Positions 9,455 to 17,076 of a DNA stretch of 64,000 nt are shown here, piece by piece. The notes beneath the pieces are model-generated. The model saw nothing but the letters and a program-made list of their open reading frames with translations, did no database searches and was not told the DNA's origin. Positions within the stretch are counted from its first letter, which is position 1, and the number at the start of each line of letters is the position of its first letter. The translations under genes were made by a program, and so were the position numbers. The stretch is from Streptomyces sp. ADI95-17 (lineage in GTDB: Bacteria > Actinomycetota > Actinomycetes > Streptomycetales > Streptomycetaceae), in assembly GCF_003846175.1 (NCBI RefSeq), contig NZ_ML123044.1, positions 1,255,931 to 1,319,930 of the forward strand. The letters run 5' to 3'.

Positions 9455-9739
9455 TTACTTGGCCTTCTCGAGGATCTCGACGACGCGCCACCGCTTCGTG
9501 GCGGACAGCGGCCGGGTCTCCATCAGGAGGACGCGGTCGCCGACGCCGGCGGCGTTCTGCTCGTCGTGCGCCTTGAGCTTGTTCGTACGGCGGATGACCT
9601 TGCCGTACAGCGCGTGCTTGACACGGTCCTCGACAGCGACGACGACGGTCTTGTCCATCTTGTCGCTGACGACCAGACCCTCACGGGTCTTGCGGAAACC
9701 GCGGTCGGTGTTCGTCTCAGTCACAGTCTTCTCGCTCAT
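9455..9739 (-). CDS. rpsQ: 30S ribosomal protein S17
   Basis: 94 residues starting [21 protein letters not shown], an OB-fold protein with [21 protein letters not shown]. It is a primary binder of 16S rRNA helix 11. The ATG overlaps the rpmC stop by one nucleotide. Last gene of the S10 part of the cluster. Confidence 0.97.
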   Translation of the reverse strand: MSEKTVTETNTDRGFRKTREGLVVSDKMDKTVVVAVEDRVKHALYGKVIRRTNKLKAHDEQNAAGVGDRVLLMETRPLSATKRWRVVEILEKAK

Positions 9740-9963
9740 CAGGCGCTCTCCACCGTCTCGATGCCCAGCTCGCGCTCGCGCATCAGGGTGTAGATCCGGG
9801 CGATGTCCTTACGGACGGACTTGAGCCGACCGTGGTTCTCGAGCTGCCCGGTCGCCGCCTGGAAGCGGAGGTTGAACAGCTCTTCCTTGGCCTCGCGGAG
9901 CTTGTTGAGGAGCTCCTCGCCGCCCAGTTCGCGCAGCTCGGACGCCTTGGTACCGGCCGACAT
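9739..9963 (-). CDS. rpmC: 50S ribosomal protein L29
   Basis: 74 residues from the ATG at 9963 ([18 protein letters not shown]). Two antiparallel helices with the signature [15 protein letters not shown]. It lies beside the tunnel exit and helps dock trigger factor and SRP. The ATG overlaps the rplP stop (TGATG). A GTG one codon upstream is also in frame, but the overlap favours the ATG. Confidence 0.97.
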   Translation of the reverse strand: MSAGTKASELRELGGEELLNKLREAKEELFNLRFQAATGQLENHGRLKSVRKDIARIYTLMRERELGIETVESA

Positions 9964-10382
9964 CACGACTCACCTGCCTCGCGCCGAACGATCCGGCACT
10001 TCATCGGAAGCTTGTGAGCAGCGCGGGTGAGCGCCTCACGAGCAATCTTCTCGTTCGGGTAGGACAGCTCGAACATCACCCGACCGGGCTTGACGTTCGC
10101 GATCCACCACTCGGGAGAACCCTTACCGGAACCCATGCGGGTCTCGGCCGGCTTCTTCGTCAGGGGGCGGTCCGGGTAGATGTTGATCCAGACCTTGCCG
10201 CCACGCTTGATGTGGCGGGTCATCGCGATACGAGCTGCCTCGATCTGGCGGTTCGTCACGTACGCCGGGGTCAGCGCCTGGATGCCGTACTCGCCGAACG
10301 CAACCTGCGTGCCACCCTTGGACATACCGCTGCGCTTCGGGTGGTGCTGCTTGCGGTGCTTGACCCTACGGGGGATCAGCAT
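9963..10382 (-). CDS. rplP: 50S ribosomal protein L16
   Basis: 139 residues starting [17 protein letters not shown]. It contains the conserved [20 protein letters not shown] stretch. L16 helps shape the A-site tRNA path and is an evernimicin/avilamycin resistance target; no variant was assessed. It begins 5 nt after rpsC. Typical. Confidence 0.97.
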   Translation of the reverse strand: MLIPRRVKHRKQHHPKRSGMSKGGTQVAFGEYGIQALTPAYVTNRQIEAARIAMTRHIKRGGKVWINIYPDRPLTKKPAETRMGSGKGSPEWWIANVKPGRVMFELSYPNEKIAREALTRAAHKLPMKCRIVRREAGES

Positions 10383-10387
10383 TTCGG

Positions 10388-11230
10388 TCAGGCCTCCGTT
10401 CCGGTGCTCTCGGCAGCCGGAGCGGCAGCGGCGGGAGCCTCGGCCTTGGGGGCCTCGGCAGCCGGAGCCGACTGCTGCTGCGGCTTGCGACCGCGGCCGC
10501 CACGCTCGCCACCGCGGCCACCACGGCCGGCCGGGCGGTCAGCGCCGCCACGGGCCGGGCGGTTGCCTGCGCGGGCAGCGGCGTTCTCGGCGCGGACCTC
10601 GGCGATGTTCTTGACGTCGCCCTTGTAGATCCAGACCTTCACACCGATGCGGCCGAAGGTCGTCTTGGCCTCGAAGAAGCCGTAGTCGACGTTCGCGCGG
10701 AGCGTGTGCAGGGGCACACGGCCCTCGCGGTAGAACTCCGAGCGGGACATCTCGGCGCCGCCGAGGCGGCCACCGCACTGGATCTTGATGCCCTTGGCGC
10801 CGGCCTTCATCGAGGACTGCATGCTCTTGCGCATGGCCCGACGGAAGGAGACGCGGGAGGAGAGCTGCTCGGCGACGGCCTGGGCCACCAGCTGAGCGTC
10901 CACCTCGGGGTTCTTGACCTCGAGGATGTTCAGCTGGACCTGCTTGCCGGTCAGCTTCTCCAGCTCGCCACGGATGCGGTCGGCCTCGGCGCCGCGGCGA
11001 CCGATGACGATGCCCGGGCGGGCGGTGTGGATGTCAACGCGGACGCGGTCGCGGGTGCGCTCGATCTCGACCTTCGAGATGCCGGCCCGCTCCATGCCCT
11101 TCGTCATCATGCGACGAATGGCGACGTCTTCCTTGACGTAGTCCTTGTACAGCTTGTCGGCGTACCAACGGGACTTGAAGTCCGTGGTAATGCCGAGCCG
11201 GAACCCGTGCGGGTTTACCTTCTGGCCCAT
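10388..11230 (-). CDS. rpsC: 30S ribosomal protein S3
   Basis: 280 residues. The N-terminal KH domain ([20 protein letters not shown] ... [14 protein letters not shown]) and the C-terminal S3 domain are complete. A tail of about 50 residues, first Arg/Gly-rich and then Ala/Glu-rich, follows, as is normal in Streptomyces. S3 lines the mRNA entry pore. The start overlaps the rplV stop by one nucleotide. Confidence 0.97.
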   Translation of the reverse strand: MGQKVNPHGFRLGITTDFKSRWYADKLYKDYVKEDVAIRRMMTKGMERAGISKVEIERTRDRVRVDIHTARPGIVIGRRGAEADRIRGELEKLTGKQVQLNILEVKNPEVDAQLVAQAVAEQLSSRVSFRRAMRKSMQSSMKAGAKGIKIQCGGRLGGAEMSRSEFYREGRVPLHTLRANVDYGFFEAKTTFGRIGVKVWIYKGDVKNIAEVRAENAAARAGNRPARGGADRPAGRGGRGGERGGRGRKPQQQSAPAAEAPKAEAPAAAAPAAESTGTEA

Positions 11231-11577
11231 TACCGGGTTCCTTCCTTGCTGCTGACGACCACGGTGATGTGGCTGGTCCGCTTACGGATCCGGTAGGCAC
11301 GGCCCTGAGCACGCGGACGGAACCGCTTCAGGGTCGGGCCCTCGTCCACGTACGCCTCGCTGATGACCAGCGAAGAGGCGTCGGTGTGGTCGTAGTTGTG
11401 TGCAGCGTTGGCAATGGCGCTGTCCAGCACCTTGCCAACCGGCACGCTCGCGGCCTGCGGGGCGAAACGCAGGACCGCCTGAGCCTCCGTGGCATCCATG
11501 CCACGGATGAGGTCCACCACGCGGCGGGCCTTCATGGGCGTGACGCGGATGTACCGCGCCTGGGCCCTGGCTTCCAT
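11230..11577 (-). CDS. rplV: 50S ribosomal protein L22
   Basis: 115 residues from the ATG at 11577 ([21 protein letters not shown]). The long tunnel hairpin that meets macrolides is in the C-terminal half ([19 protein letters not shown]). A GAAGGGA Shine-Dalgarno stands 6 nt upstream of this ATG. An alternative ATG eight codons upstream (11601) has a weaker site and would place the start only 16 nt from rpsS. Confidence 0.95.
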   Translation of the reverse strand: MEARAQARYIRVTPMKARRVVDLIRGMDATEAQAVLRFAPQAASVPVGKVLDSAIANAAHNYDHTDASSLVISEAYVDEGPTLKRFRPRAQGRAYRIRKRTSHITVVVSSKEGTR

Positions 11578-11617
11578 GGTTGTCCCTTCGGTGTAAGTCA
11601 TAGTCAGTCACCCCGCG

Positions 11618-11899
11618 TTAGCGGCGCTTCGACTTCCGGTCGTCCTTGACGTGGCCGCGGAAGGTGCGAGTCGGCGAGAACTCGCCGAGCTTGTGGCCGA
11701 CCATCGACTCGGTGACGAACACCGGGACGTGGATCTTGCCGTTGTGCACCGCGATGGTGTGACCCAGCATGGCCGGGACGATCATCGAGCGACGGGACCA
11801 GGTCTTGATGACGTTCTTGGTGCCTGCCTCGTTCTGTACGTCCACCTTCTTGATGAGGTGGCCGTCGACGAAGGGCCCCTTCTTGAGACTGCGCGGCAT
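11618..11899 (-). CDS. rpsS: 30S ribosomal protein S19
   Basis: 93 residues starting [20 protein letters not shown] and ending [11 protein letters not shown]. It contains the conserved [23 protein letters not shown] region. With S13 it forms the head of the 30S subunit. It starts 12 nt after rplB. No anomaly. Confidence 0.97.
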   Translation of the reverse strand: MPRSLKKGPFVDGHLIKKVDVQNEAGTKNVIKTWSRRSMIVPAMLGHTIAVHNGKIHVPVFVTESMVGHKLGEFSPTRTFRGHVKDDRKSKRR

Positions 11900-11911
11900 C
11901 TAAACCCGCTC

Positions 11912-12748
11912 CTAGCGCTTCTTGTTCGTCTTGCGGCGGCGGACGATGTACTTGTTCGATGCCTTCTTCGGCGAACGAGTACGACCCTCCTTCTGACCCC
12001 ACGGCGAGACCGGGTGACGACCACCGGAGGTCTTGCCTTCACCACCACCGTGCGGGTGGTCAACCGGGTTCATCGCGACACCGCGGACGGTCGGGCGAAC
12101 GCCCTTCCAGCGCATGCGGCCGGCCTTGCCCCAGTTGATGTTCGACTGCTCGGCGTTGCCGACCTCGCCGATGGTGGCGCGGCAGCGGGCGTCGACCAGG
12201 CGGATCTCACCCGACGGCATACGAAGGTGGGCCATGGTGCCCTCCTTCGCCAGCAGCTGCACGGAGGCACCCGCGGAACGGGCGAACTTCGCGCCGCCGC
12301 CGGGCCGCAGCTCGATGGCGTGGATGGTCGTACCGACCGGGATGTTGCGCAGCGCCAGGTTGTTGCCGGGCTTGATGTCGGCGGCCGGGCCGTTCTCGAC
12401 ACGGTCGCCCTGCGTCAGGCCACGCGGCGCGATGATGTAGCGCTTCTCGCCGTCCGCGTAGTGCAGGAGCGCGATGCGCGCGGTGCGGTTCGGGTCGTAC
12501 TCGATGTGCGCGACCTTGGCCGGCACGCCGTCCTTGTCGTGACGACGGAAGTCGATCACTCGGTAGGCGCGCTTGTGGCCACCGCCCTGGTGGCGAACGG
12601 TCACACGACCGGCGTTGTTACGGCCGCCCTTGCTGTGCAGGGGGCGGACCAGCGACTTCTCCGGCGTGGACCGCGTGATCTCGACAAAGTCGGCGACGCT
12701 GGAGCCACGACGGCCCGGGGTCGTCGGCTTGTACTTGCGGATACCCAT
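11912..12748 (-). CDS. rplB: 50S ribosomal protein L2
   Basis: 278 residues starting [21 protein letters not shown]. The conserved [16 protein letters not shown] loop, with the histidine implicated near the peptidyl-transferase centre, is intact. L2 is needed for subunit joining. It begins 39 nt after rplW. Typical length. Confidence 0.97.
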   Translation of the reverse strand: MGIRKYKPTTPGRRGSSVADFVEITRSTPEKSLVRPLHSKGGRNNAGRVTVRHQGGGHKRAYRVIDFRRHDKDGVPAKVAHIEYDPNRTARIALLHYADGEKRYIIAPRGLTQGDRVENGPAADIKPGNNLALRNIPVGTTIHAIELRPGGGAKFARSAGASVQLLAKEGTMAHLRMPSGEIRLVDARCRATIGEVGNAEQSNINWGKAGRMRWKGVRPTVRGVAMNPVDHPHGGGEGKTSGGRHPVSPWGQKEGRTRSPKKASNKYIVRRRKTNKKR

Positions 12749-12787
12749 TTCTCAGTCCTCGTCCGATTCCGGACGACTCGACCTCCG

Positions 12788-13111
12788 TCAGGAGGTCGGG
12801 CCGCCGAAGATGTCGATACGGTCGCCCTCGGCGAGGGTCACGATGGCGCGCTTGGTGTCAGCGCGCTTGCCGAAACCGGTCTTGGTGCGCTTGCGCTTAC
12901 CCTGCCGGTTGATCGTGTTGACCCCGGTGACCTTGACCGAGAAGACCGCTTCCACGGCCTGCTTGATCTGGGTCTTGTTGGAGCCGGGCGCGACGATGAA
13001 CGTGTACTTGTTCTCGTCGAGCAGCGCGTAGCTCTTCTCGGAAACGACCGGCTTGACGAGAACGTCGCGCGGGTCCGAGTAGGTCTTGCTGGTAACGGTC
13101 GCCTCGCTCAT
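12788..13111 (-). CDS. rplW: 50S ribosomal protein L23
   Basis: 107 residues starting [21 protein letters not shown]. The segment [19 protein letters not shown] and the tunnel-exit loop ([15 protein letters not shown]) are present. L23 is the dock for trigger factor and SRP at the exit. The ATG overlaps the rplD stop by one nucleotide (TGATG). Confidence 0.96.
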   Translation of the reverse strand: MSEATVTSKTYSDPRDVLVKPVVSEKSYALLDENKYTFIVAPGSNKTQIKQAVEAVFSVKVTGVNTINRQGKRKRTKTGFGKRADTKRAIVTLAEGDRIDIFGGPTS

Positions 13112-13761
13112 CAGGCGTCGCTCCCTTCGGTCTCAGCGGTCTGGGGGCCAGACACGAAGGACTCGAGGGCGGCCTGGGTGAAGACCACGTCGTCAGAGAC
13201 GATCACGTCGTACGTGTTCAGCTGGCCCGGCTCCAGGATGTGCACCTGGGGCAGGTTGCGGGCGGACAGCCACGCGGCCTCGTCGGCACGGTCGACGACC
13301 AGGAGCAGGTTCTTGCGCTCCGAGATCTTGCCGAACAGCGTCTTGGCGGCCTTCGTGGAGACAGCTCCGTCGACCACGCCGGTGACGACGTGGATGCGGG
13401 AGTGACGGGCCCGGTCGGAGAGGGCACCGCGCAGGGCGGCGGCCTTCATCTTCTTCGGGGTCCGCTGCGAGTAGTCACGCGGCTGCGGGCCGTGGACGAC
13501 GCCACCGCCGGCGAACTGCGGCGCACGGGTCGAACCCTGGCGCGCGCGGCCGGTGCCCTTCTGGCGGTACGGCTTGCGGCCACCACCACGGACTTCGCCG
13601 CGGGTCTTGGTCTTGTGCGTGCCCTGACGGGCAGCTGCCAGCTGTGCGACGACGACCTGGTGGATCAGCGGAACGCTGGTCTTCGCGTCGAAGATCTCCG
13701 CGGGGAGCTCGACGGTACCGGCCTTGTCGCCTGCCGGCGAAAGGATGTCAATGGTGCTCAT
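13111..13761 (-). CDS. rplD: 50S ribosomal protein L4
   Basis: 216 residues from the ATG at 13761 ([19 protein letters not shown]). The tunnel loop [20 protein letters not shown] is intact and shows no macrolide-resistance deletion. In enterobacteria L4 represses the S10 operon; this is not established here. It starts 4 nt after rplC. Longer in-frame starts exist but would overlap rplC. Confidence 0.97.
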   Translation of the reverse strand: MSTIDILSPAGDKAGTVELPAEIFDAKTSVPLIHQVVVAQLAAARQGTHKTKTRGEVRGGGRKPYRQKGTGRARQGSTRAPQFAGGGVVHGPQPRDYSQRTPKKMKAAALRGALSDRARHSRIHVVTGVVDGAVSTKAAKTLFGKISERKNLLLVVDRADEAAWLSARNLPQVHILEPGQLNTYDVIVSDDVVFTQAALESFVSGPQTAETEGSDA

Positions 13762-13765
13762 TACC

Positions 13766-14410
13766 TCAAGCCCCCTTGGCCGCGGTACGGACCAGGACGA
13801 GGCCGCCGTTCGGACCGGGGACTGCGCCCTTGATGAGGAGCAGACCCTTCTCCGCGTCAACCGCGTGGATGGTCAGGTTCTGGGTGGTGACACGCTCGTT
13901 GCCCATGCGACCCGCCATGCGCATGCCCTTGAAGACACGGCCGGGGGTGGCACAGCCACCGATGGAGCCGGGCATACGGTGCACACGGTGGGCACCGTGG
14001 GACGCCTTGCCACCCTTGAAGTTGTGACGCTTCATCACACCGGCGAAGCCCTTGCCCTTGCTCTTGCCCGTGACGTCGACCTTGACGCCGGACTCGAACA
14101 CCTCGGCAGTGACCTCCTGGCCCAGCGTGTACTCGCTGGCGTCAGGGGTGCGGAGCTCCACCAGGTGGCGGCGCGGGGTGACGTCGGCCTTGGCGAAGTG
14201 GCCCTTGAGGGGCTTGTTCACCTTGCGGGGGTCGATCTCGCCGAAGGCGATCTGGACTGCCTCGTAGCCGTCGTTGTCGTTGGTGCGGACCTGGGTGACG
14301 ACGCAGGGCCCGGCCTTGACGACGGTCACCGGGACGACCCGGTTGTTCTCGTCCCAGACCTGGGTCATGCCGAGCTTCTCGCCCAGGACGCCCTTAATGT
14401 TCTTAGCCAT
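13766..14410 (-). CDS. rplC: 50S ribosomal protein L3
   Basis: 214 residues from the ATG at 14410 ([20 protein letters not shown]). The loop reaching the peptidyl-transferase centre, around [21 protein letters not shown], is intact. It is one of the first proteins to assemble on 23S rRNA. A start four codons upstream is also in frame. It begins 13 nt after rpsJ. Confidence 0.97.
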   Translation of the reverse strand: MAKNIKGVLGEKLGMTQVWDENNRVVPVTVVKAGPCVVTQVRTNDNDGYEAVQIAFGEIDPRKVNKPLKGHFAKADVTPRRHLVELRTPDASEYTLGQEVTAEVFESGVKVDVTGKSKGKGFAGVMKRHNFKGGKASHGAHRVHRMPGSIGGCATPGRVFKGMRMAGRMGNERVTTQNLTIHAVDAEKGLLLIKGAVPGPNGGLVLVRTAAKGA

Positions 14411-14423
14411 CTCGCGCGTCACC

Positions 14424-14732
14424 TCAGAGCTTGATCTCGATGTCGACGCCCGCCGGCAGGTCGAGACGCATCAGCGAGTCAACCGTCTTCGGCGTGGGGT
14501 CGAGGATGTCGATGAGGCGCTTGTGCGTGCGCATCTCGAAGTGCTCGCGCGAGTCCTTGTACTTGTGCGGCGACTTGATGACGCAGTACACGTTCTTCTC
14601 AGTGGGCAGCGGCACCGGGCCCGCGACCGACGCACCAGTGCGGGTCACCGTCTCGACGATCTTCTTCGCCGAGGAGTCGATGACCTCGTGGTCGTAGGCC
14701 TTGAGCCGGATGCGGATCTTCTGTCCCGCCAT
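14424..14732 (-). CDS. rpsJ: 30S ribosomal protein S10 (NusE)
   Basis: 102 residues starting [22 protein letters not shown]10 is both a 30S head protein and the NusE antitermination factor, the partner of NusG, which is also encoded in this window. It is the first gene of the 29-gene cluster running to rpoA. Transcription probably starts near 15088, giving a leader of about 350 nt. Confidence 0.97.
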   Translation of the reverse strand: MAGQKIRIRLKAYDHEVIDSSAKKIVETVTRTGASVAGPVPLPTEKNVYCVIKSPHKYKDSREHFEMRTHKRLIDILDPTPKTVDSLMRLDLPAGVDIEIKL

Positions 14733-15094
14733 GGCTACTAGTAGTCCTGTCTCTCATAACGCTCTGGAACCCGGGAGTTCTAACAACTCCACCTCCGACC
14801 CACGCGGTCGGGCGTGTCGCATCCCCTCTACGCAGATCTCCCGAAGGATTTCCCAACCAAGGGGGTGCGGGCCCGAAGACCGCAGGACCGGGGGCGAAAC
14901 ACCCACCGGGTGCCTGGCCGGTACCCCACTGACGCTTCCCGGAAGATTCCCGTACGTCCGACCCGCAAGGGGTCGACGAGTACTGTGGGACTCGCTTCCG
15001 GTCCTCCCGGCGGGAGGCGCGCAGCATTGACACTCAACCGAGCAACCTGGTCAGTGTGCCATACGGGGCCTGGGCCTGGCCAATCGGGCCGAGG
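14733..15094 (-). other. S10 operon leader region
   Basis: The gap between the rpsJ promoter and its start codon is long and carries no convincing gene. It contains the 25-bp element shared with the rpsL leader (14795-14819), several GC-rich inverted repeats, and a possible 22-codon reading frame (14754-14822) starting with ATG and containing two rare TTA codons. Long leaders of this kind are common sites of growth-rate or autogenous control, but the mechanism here is unknown. Confidence 0.5.
14795..14819 (-). promoter_or_regulatory. leader element shared with the rpsL operon
   Basis: 25 bp that match 26901-26925 at 24 positions. The minus-strand RNA reads CGACACGCCCGACC followed by GCGTGGGTCGG and can fold into a short stem (CCGACC with GGTCGG). 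It lies 63-87 nt upstream of rpsJ. Identical position type and strand in two ribosomal leaders suggests a shared RNA regulatory element. Confidence 0.6.
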
Positions 15095-15122
15095 ATCTTA
15101 CCCCGCGTGGTCGCTCGGTCAA
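15095..15122 (-). promoter_or_regulatory. rpsJ (S10 operon) promoter
   Basis: On the minus strand TTGACC and TAAGAT are separated by 16 nt, a good match to the principal (HrdB-type) sigma factor consensus. It is the best promoter in the rpsJ upstream region, and its -35 hexamer is the same as that of the rpsL promoter at 27045-27073. Confidence 0.65.
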
Positions 15123-15242
15123 ACGCGGGCGCGCTGCGGGGGGGCCGTGCCGGGCACCGCACATCGTAATTGGGTCGAGCGCGGCAGTCCCCGCCCCTAC
15201 AGTGACCGGCCGGGCAAACCGTCGTCACCAGGGGCATCGATC

Positions 15243-16913
15243 ATGCGTACGCACTATCCACGCACCGCCCATCTGCCCTGGTCCCCCGGGGCCACCTCGG
15301 ACGACGTACGGATCGCGGACCTCTCCGGGCTGACCGGCCGCGAGGTCGTCGTCACCGAGAAGCTGGACGGCGAGAACACCACGCTCTACGCCGACGGGCT
15401 CCACGCCCGCTCCCTGGACTCCGCGCACCACCCCTCGCGGGGCTGGGTGAAAGCGCTCCAGGGCCGGGTCGGGGCGCGGATCCCCGACGGATGGCGGGTG
15501 TGCGGCGAGAACGTGTTCGCGCGCCACTCGATCCCGTACGAGGAGCTGGAGTCCTTCTTCTACGGCTTCTCCGTCTGGGACGGGGAGCGCTGCCTGGACT
15601 GGGACCGGACCGTGGCGTTCCTGCGGGATCTGGGGATACCGGTGCCGCCGGTGCTGTGGCGCGGGGTGTTCGACGCCCGCGCCGAGAAGGCGCTGCGGGC
15701 GCTGAAGCCGGACACCGGGCGCCAGGAGGGTTACGTCGTACGGCCCGCCGACGGTTTCGGCGCGGCGGACTTCCGGCGGCTGGTGGCCAAGTGGGTGCGG
15801 CCCGGTCACGTACAGACCGATACGCACTGGATGCACGCCGCCGTCGTGGCGAACGGGCTCGGCCCGGCCGCCGCCCTGTGGGCCGTACGGTCCGGCGCCC
15901 CGGCCGACGCGGCGGCGCTGGCCGCCGCCACCGGGACGGGTACGGGGGACGCCGGGGCCGCCGCCGCGATGGGCGACGCCCTCGACGCGGCCGGCCGGAC
16001 GGGCGAGGACCGGCTGACCGGGGTGCTGGCCGCGCTGCTGCACCGGTCCCGGCGCGCCGGGCTCGCGCCCGCGCTGGCCCCGGCGCTGGGGATGCCGCTC
16101 GCCCGCCGCGTCGCGGACCTCGTCGGACTGCACCCCGCGCTGCACCGCCCCTACCCGGACGAGGAGCGCCGCACCGGACTGGTCCGGATGTCCTTCGCCG
16201 CCGATCTGCCGCTGCTGCACGCGCTGGCCGCCACGGTGGCGGACACCGCCGAGGCGCGCGAGCAGGTGGAGTGGTCGGCGCTGCACGCGGAGGGCGTGCG
16301 CGAACCCGCCGGGCTGCGGGAGGCGTTCGCGGATCTGGAGCCGGATGCCGCCGACCGCTGTCTGGCGCAGGCCCGTGAGGCGTACGCGCTGGGCCGGGTC
16401 ACCACCGCCGAGGAGGCGGTCGCCGCGACCTGGCGCCGGCGGGCCGGGGACTTCCCGCGCCTGGTCCACCTGGTCGGCCCGTCCGGCAGCGGCAAGAGCA
16501 CCTTCGGGCGCGCCCTGCCCGGCGTCGACACGTATCTTTCGCTCGACGACCTGCGCTCCGCCCGGGGTTCGCGCGCCGACCAGAAGGCCAACGGGGACGT
16601 GCTGCGCGAGGGGCTAGACCGGCTGGACGCCGCGCTCGCGGCGGGTTCCACGGTCGTCTGGGACGCCACCTCGCTCAACACCCAGCAGCGCTCCCTGGTG
16701 CACGGGGTCGCCCGGCGCAGGGACGCGCTGCTCACCCATGCCGTGGCGCTGGTCGACGAGGCGGAGCTGATCCGCCGCAACGGGTGCCGCAGCCACCCCG
16801 TACCGCCCGAGGTGCTCACCTCGCAGCTGCGCAGATTCGTGCCCCCGTACCCCGGCCAGGCGCACCGCACCTGGTACATCGGCGCGAGCGGGACCGTGGA
16901 GGACAGGGCGTAG
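15243..16913 (+). CDS. RNA ligase fused to polynucleotide-kinase-like domain
   Basis: 556 residues with two domains. The N-terminal third is a nucleotidyltransferase of the RNA ligase type: motif I K40-L-D-G-E-N, an EGYVV motif IV near E162 and KWVRPGH motif V near K183. The C-terminal part is a P-loop kinase with GPSGSGKS at 412-419, then LDDLRSARG and VVWDATSLN, resembling T4 polynucleotide kinase. The order ligase then kinase is the reverse of bacterial Pnkp. No phosphatase domain was seen; one is available in the next gene. Likely role: phosphorylation of 5'-OH ends and sealing of broken RNA. An AGGGG site precedes the ATG. Confidence 0.85.
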   Translation: MRTHYPRTAHLPWSPGATSDDVRIADLSGLTGREVVVTEKLDGENTTLYADGLHARSLDSAHHPSRGWVKALQGRVGARIPDGWRVCGENVFARHSIPYEELESFFYGFSVWDGERCLDWDRTVAFLRDLGIPVPPVLWRGVFDARAEKALRALKPDTGRQEGYVVRPADGFGAADFRRLVAKWVRPGHVQTDTHWMHAAVVANGLGPAAALWAVRSGAPADAAALAAATGTGTGDAGAAAAMGDALDAAGRTGEDRLTGVLAALLHRSRRAGLAPALAPALGMPLARRVADLVGLHPALHRPYPDEERRTGLVRMSFAADLPLLHALAATVADTAEAREQVEWSALHAEGVREPAGLREAFADLEPDAADRCLAQAREAYALGRVTTAEEAVAATWRRRAGDFPRLVHLVGPSGSGKSTFGRALPGVDTYLSLDDLRSARGSRADQKANGDVLREGLDRLDAALAAGSTVVWDATSLNTQQRSLVHGVARRRDALLTHAVALVDEAELIRRNGCRSHPVPPEVLTSQLRRFVPPYPGQAHRTWYIGASGTVEDRA

Positions 16914-17076
16914 GGCCCTTCGCCCGGATCGGGCCGGACCGGGGAGCGGGGTCCGGTGCCGTGGATCGCGGGGCGGAGGAGGGAGTCATGGCTGAGCCGT
17001 GGCGAGTGACGACAAGGCCGCGAGGCGCGGCACCGGGACACGCGAGCCCGGCCTGATCCGGACGGAAGGCCCCTGA

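Noticed and set aside
11651..13405. Long plus-strand open frame opposite rpsS, rplB, rplW and rplD
   Set aside because: Shadow of real ribosomal genes; no Shine-Dalgarno and no plausible protein sequence.
15025..15031. Plus-strand TTGACA as a promoter for the RNA ligase gene
   Set aside because: No -10 hexamer at suitable distance was found, and it lies over 200 nt from the gene.
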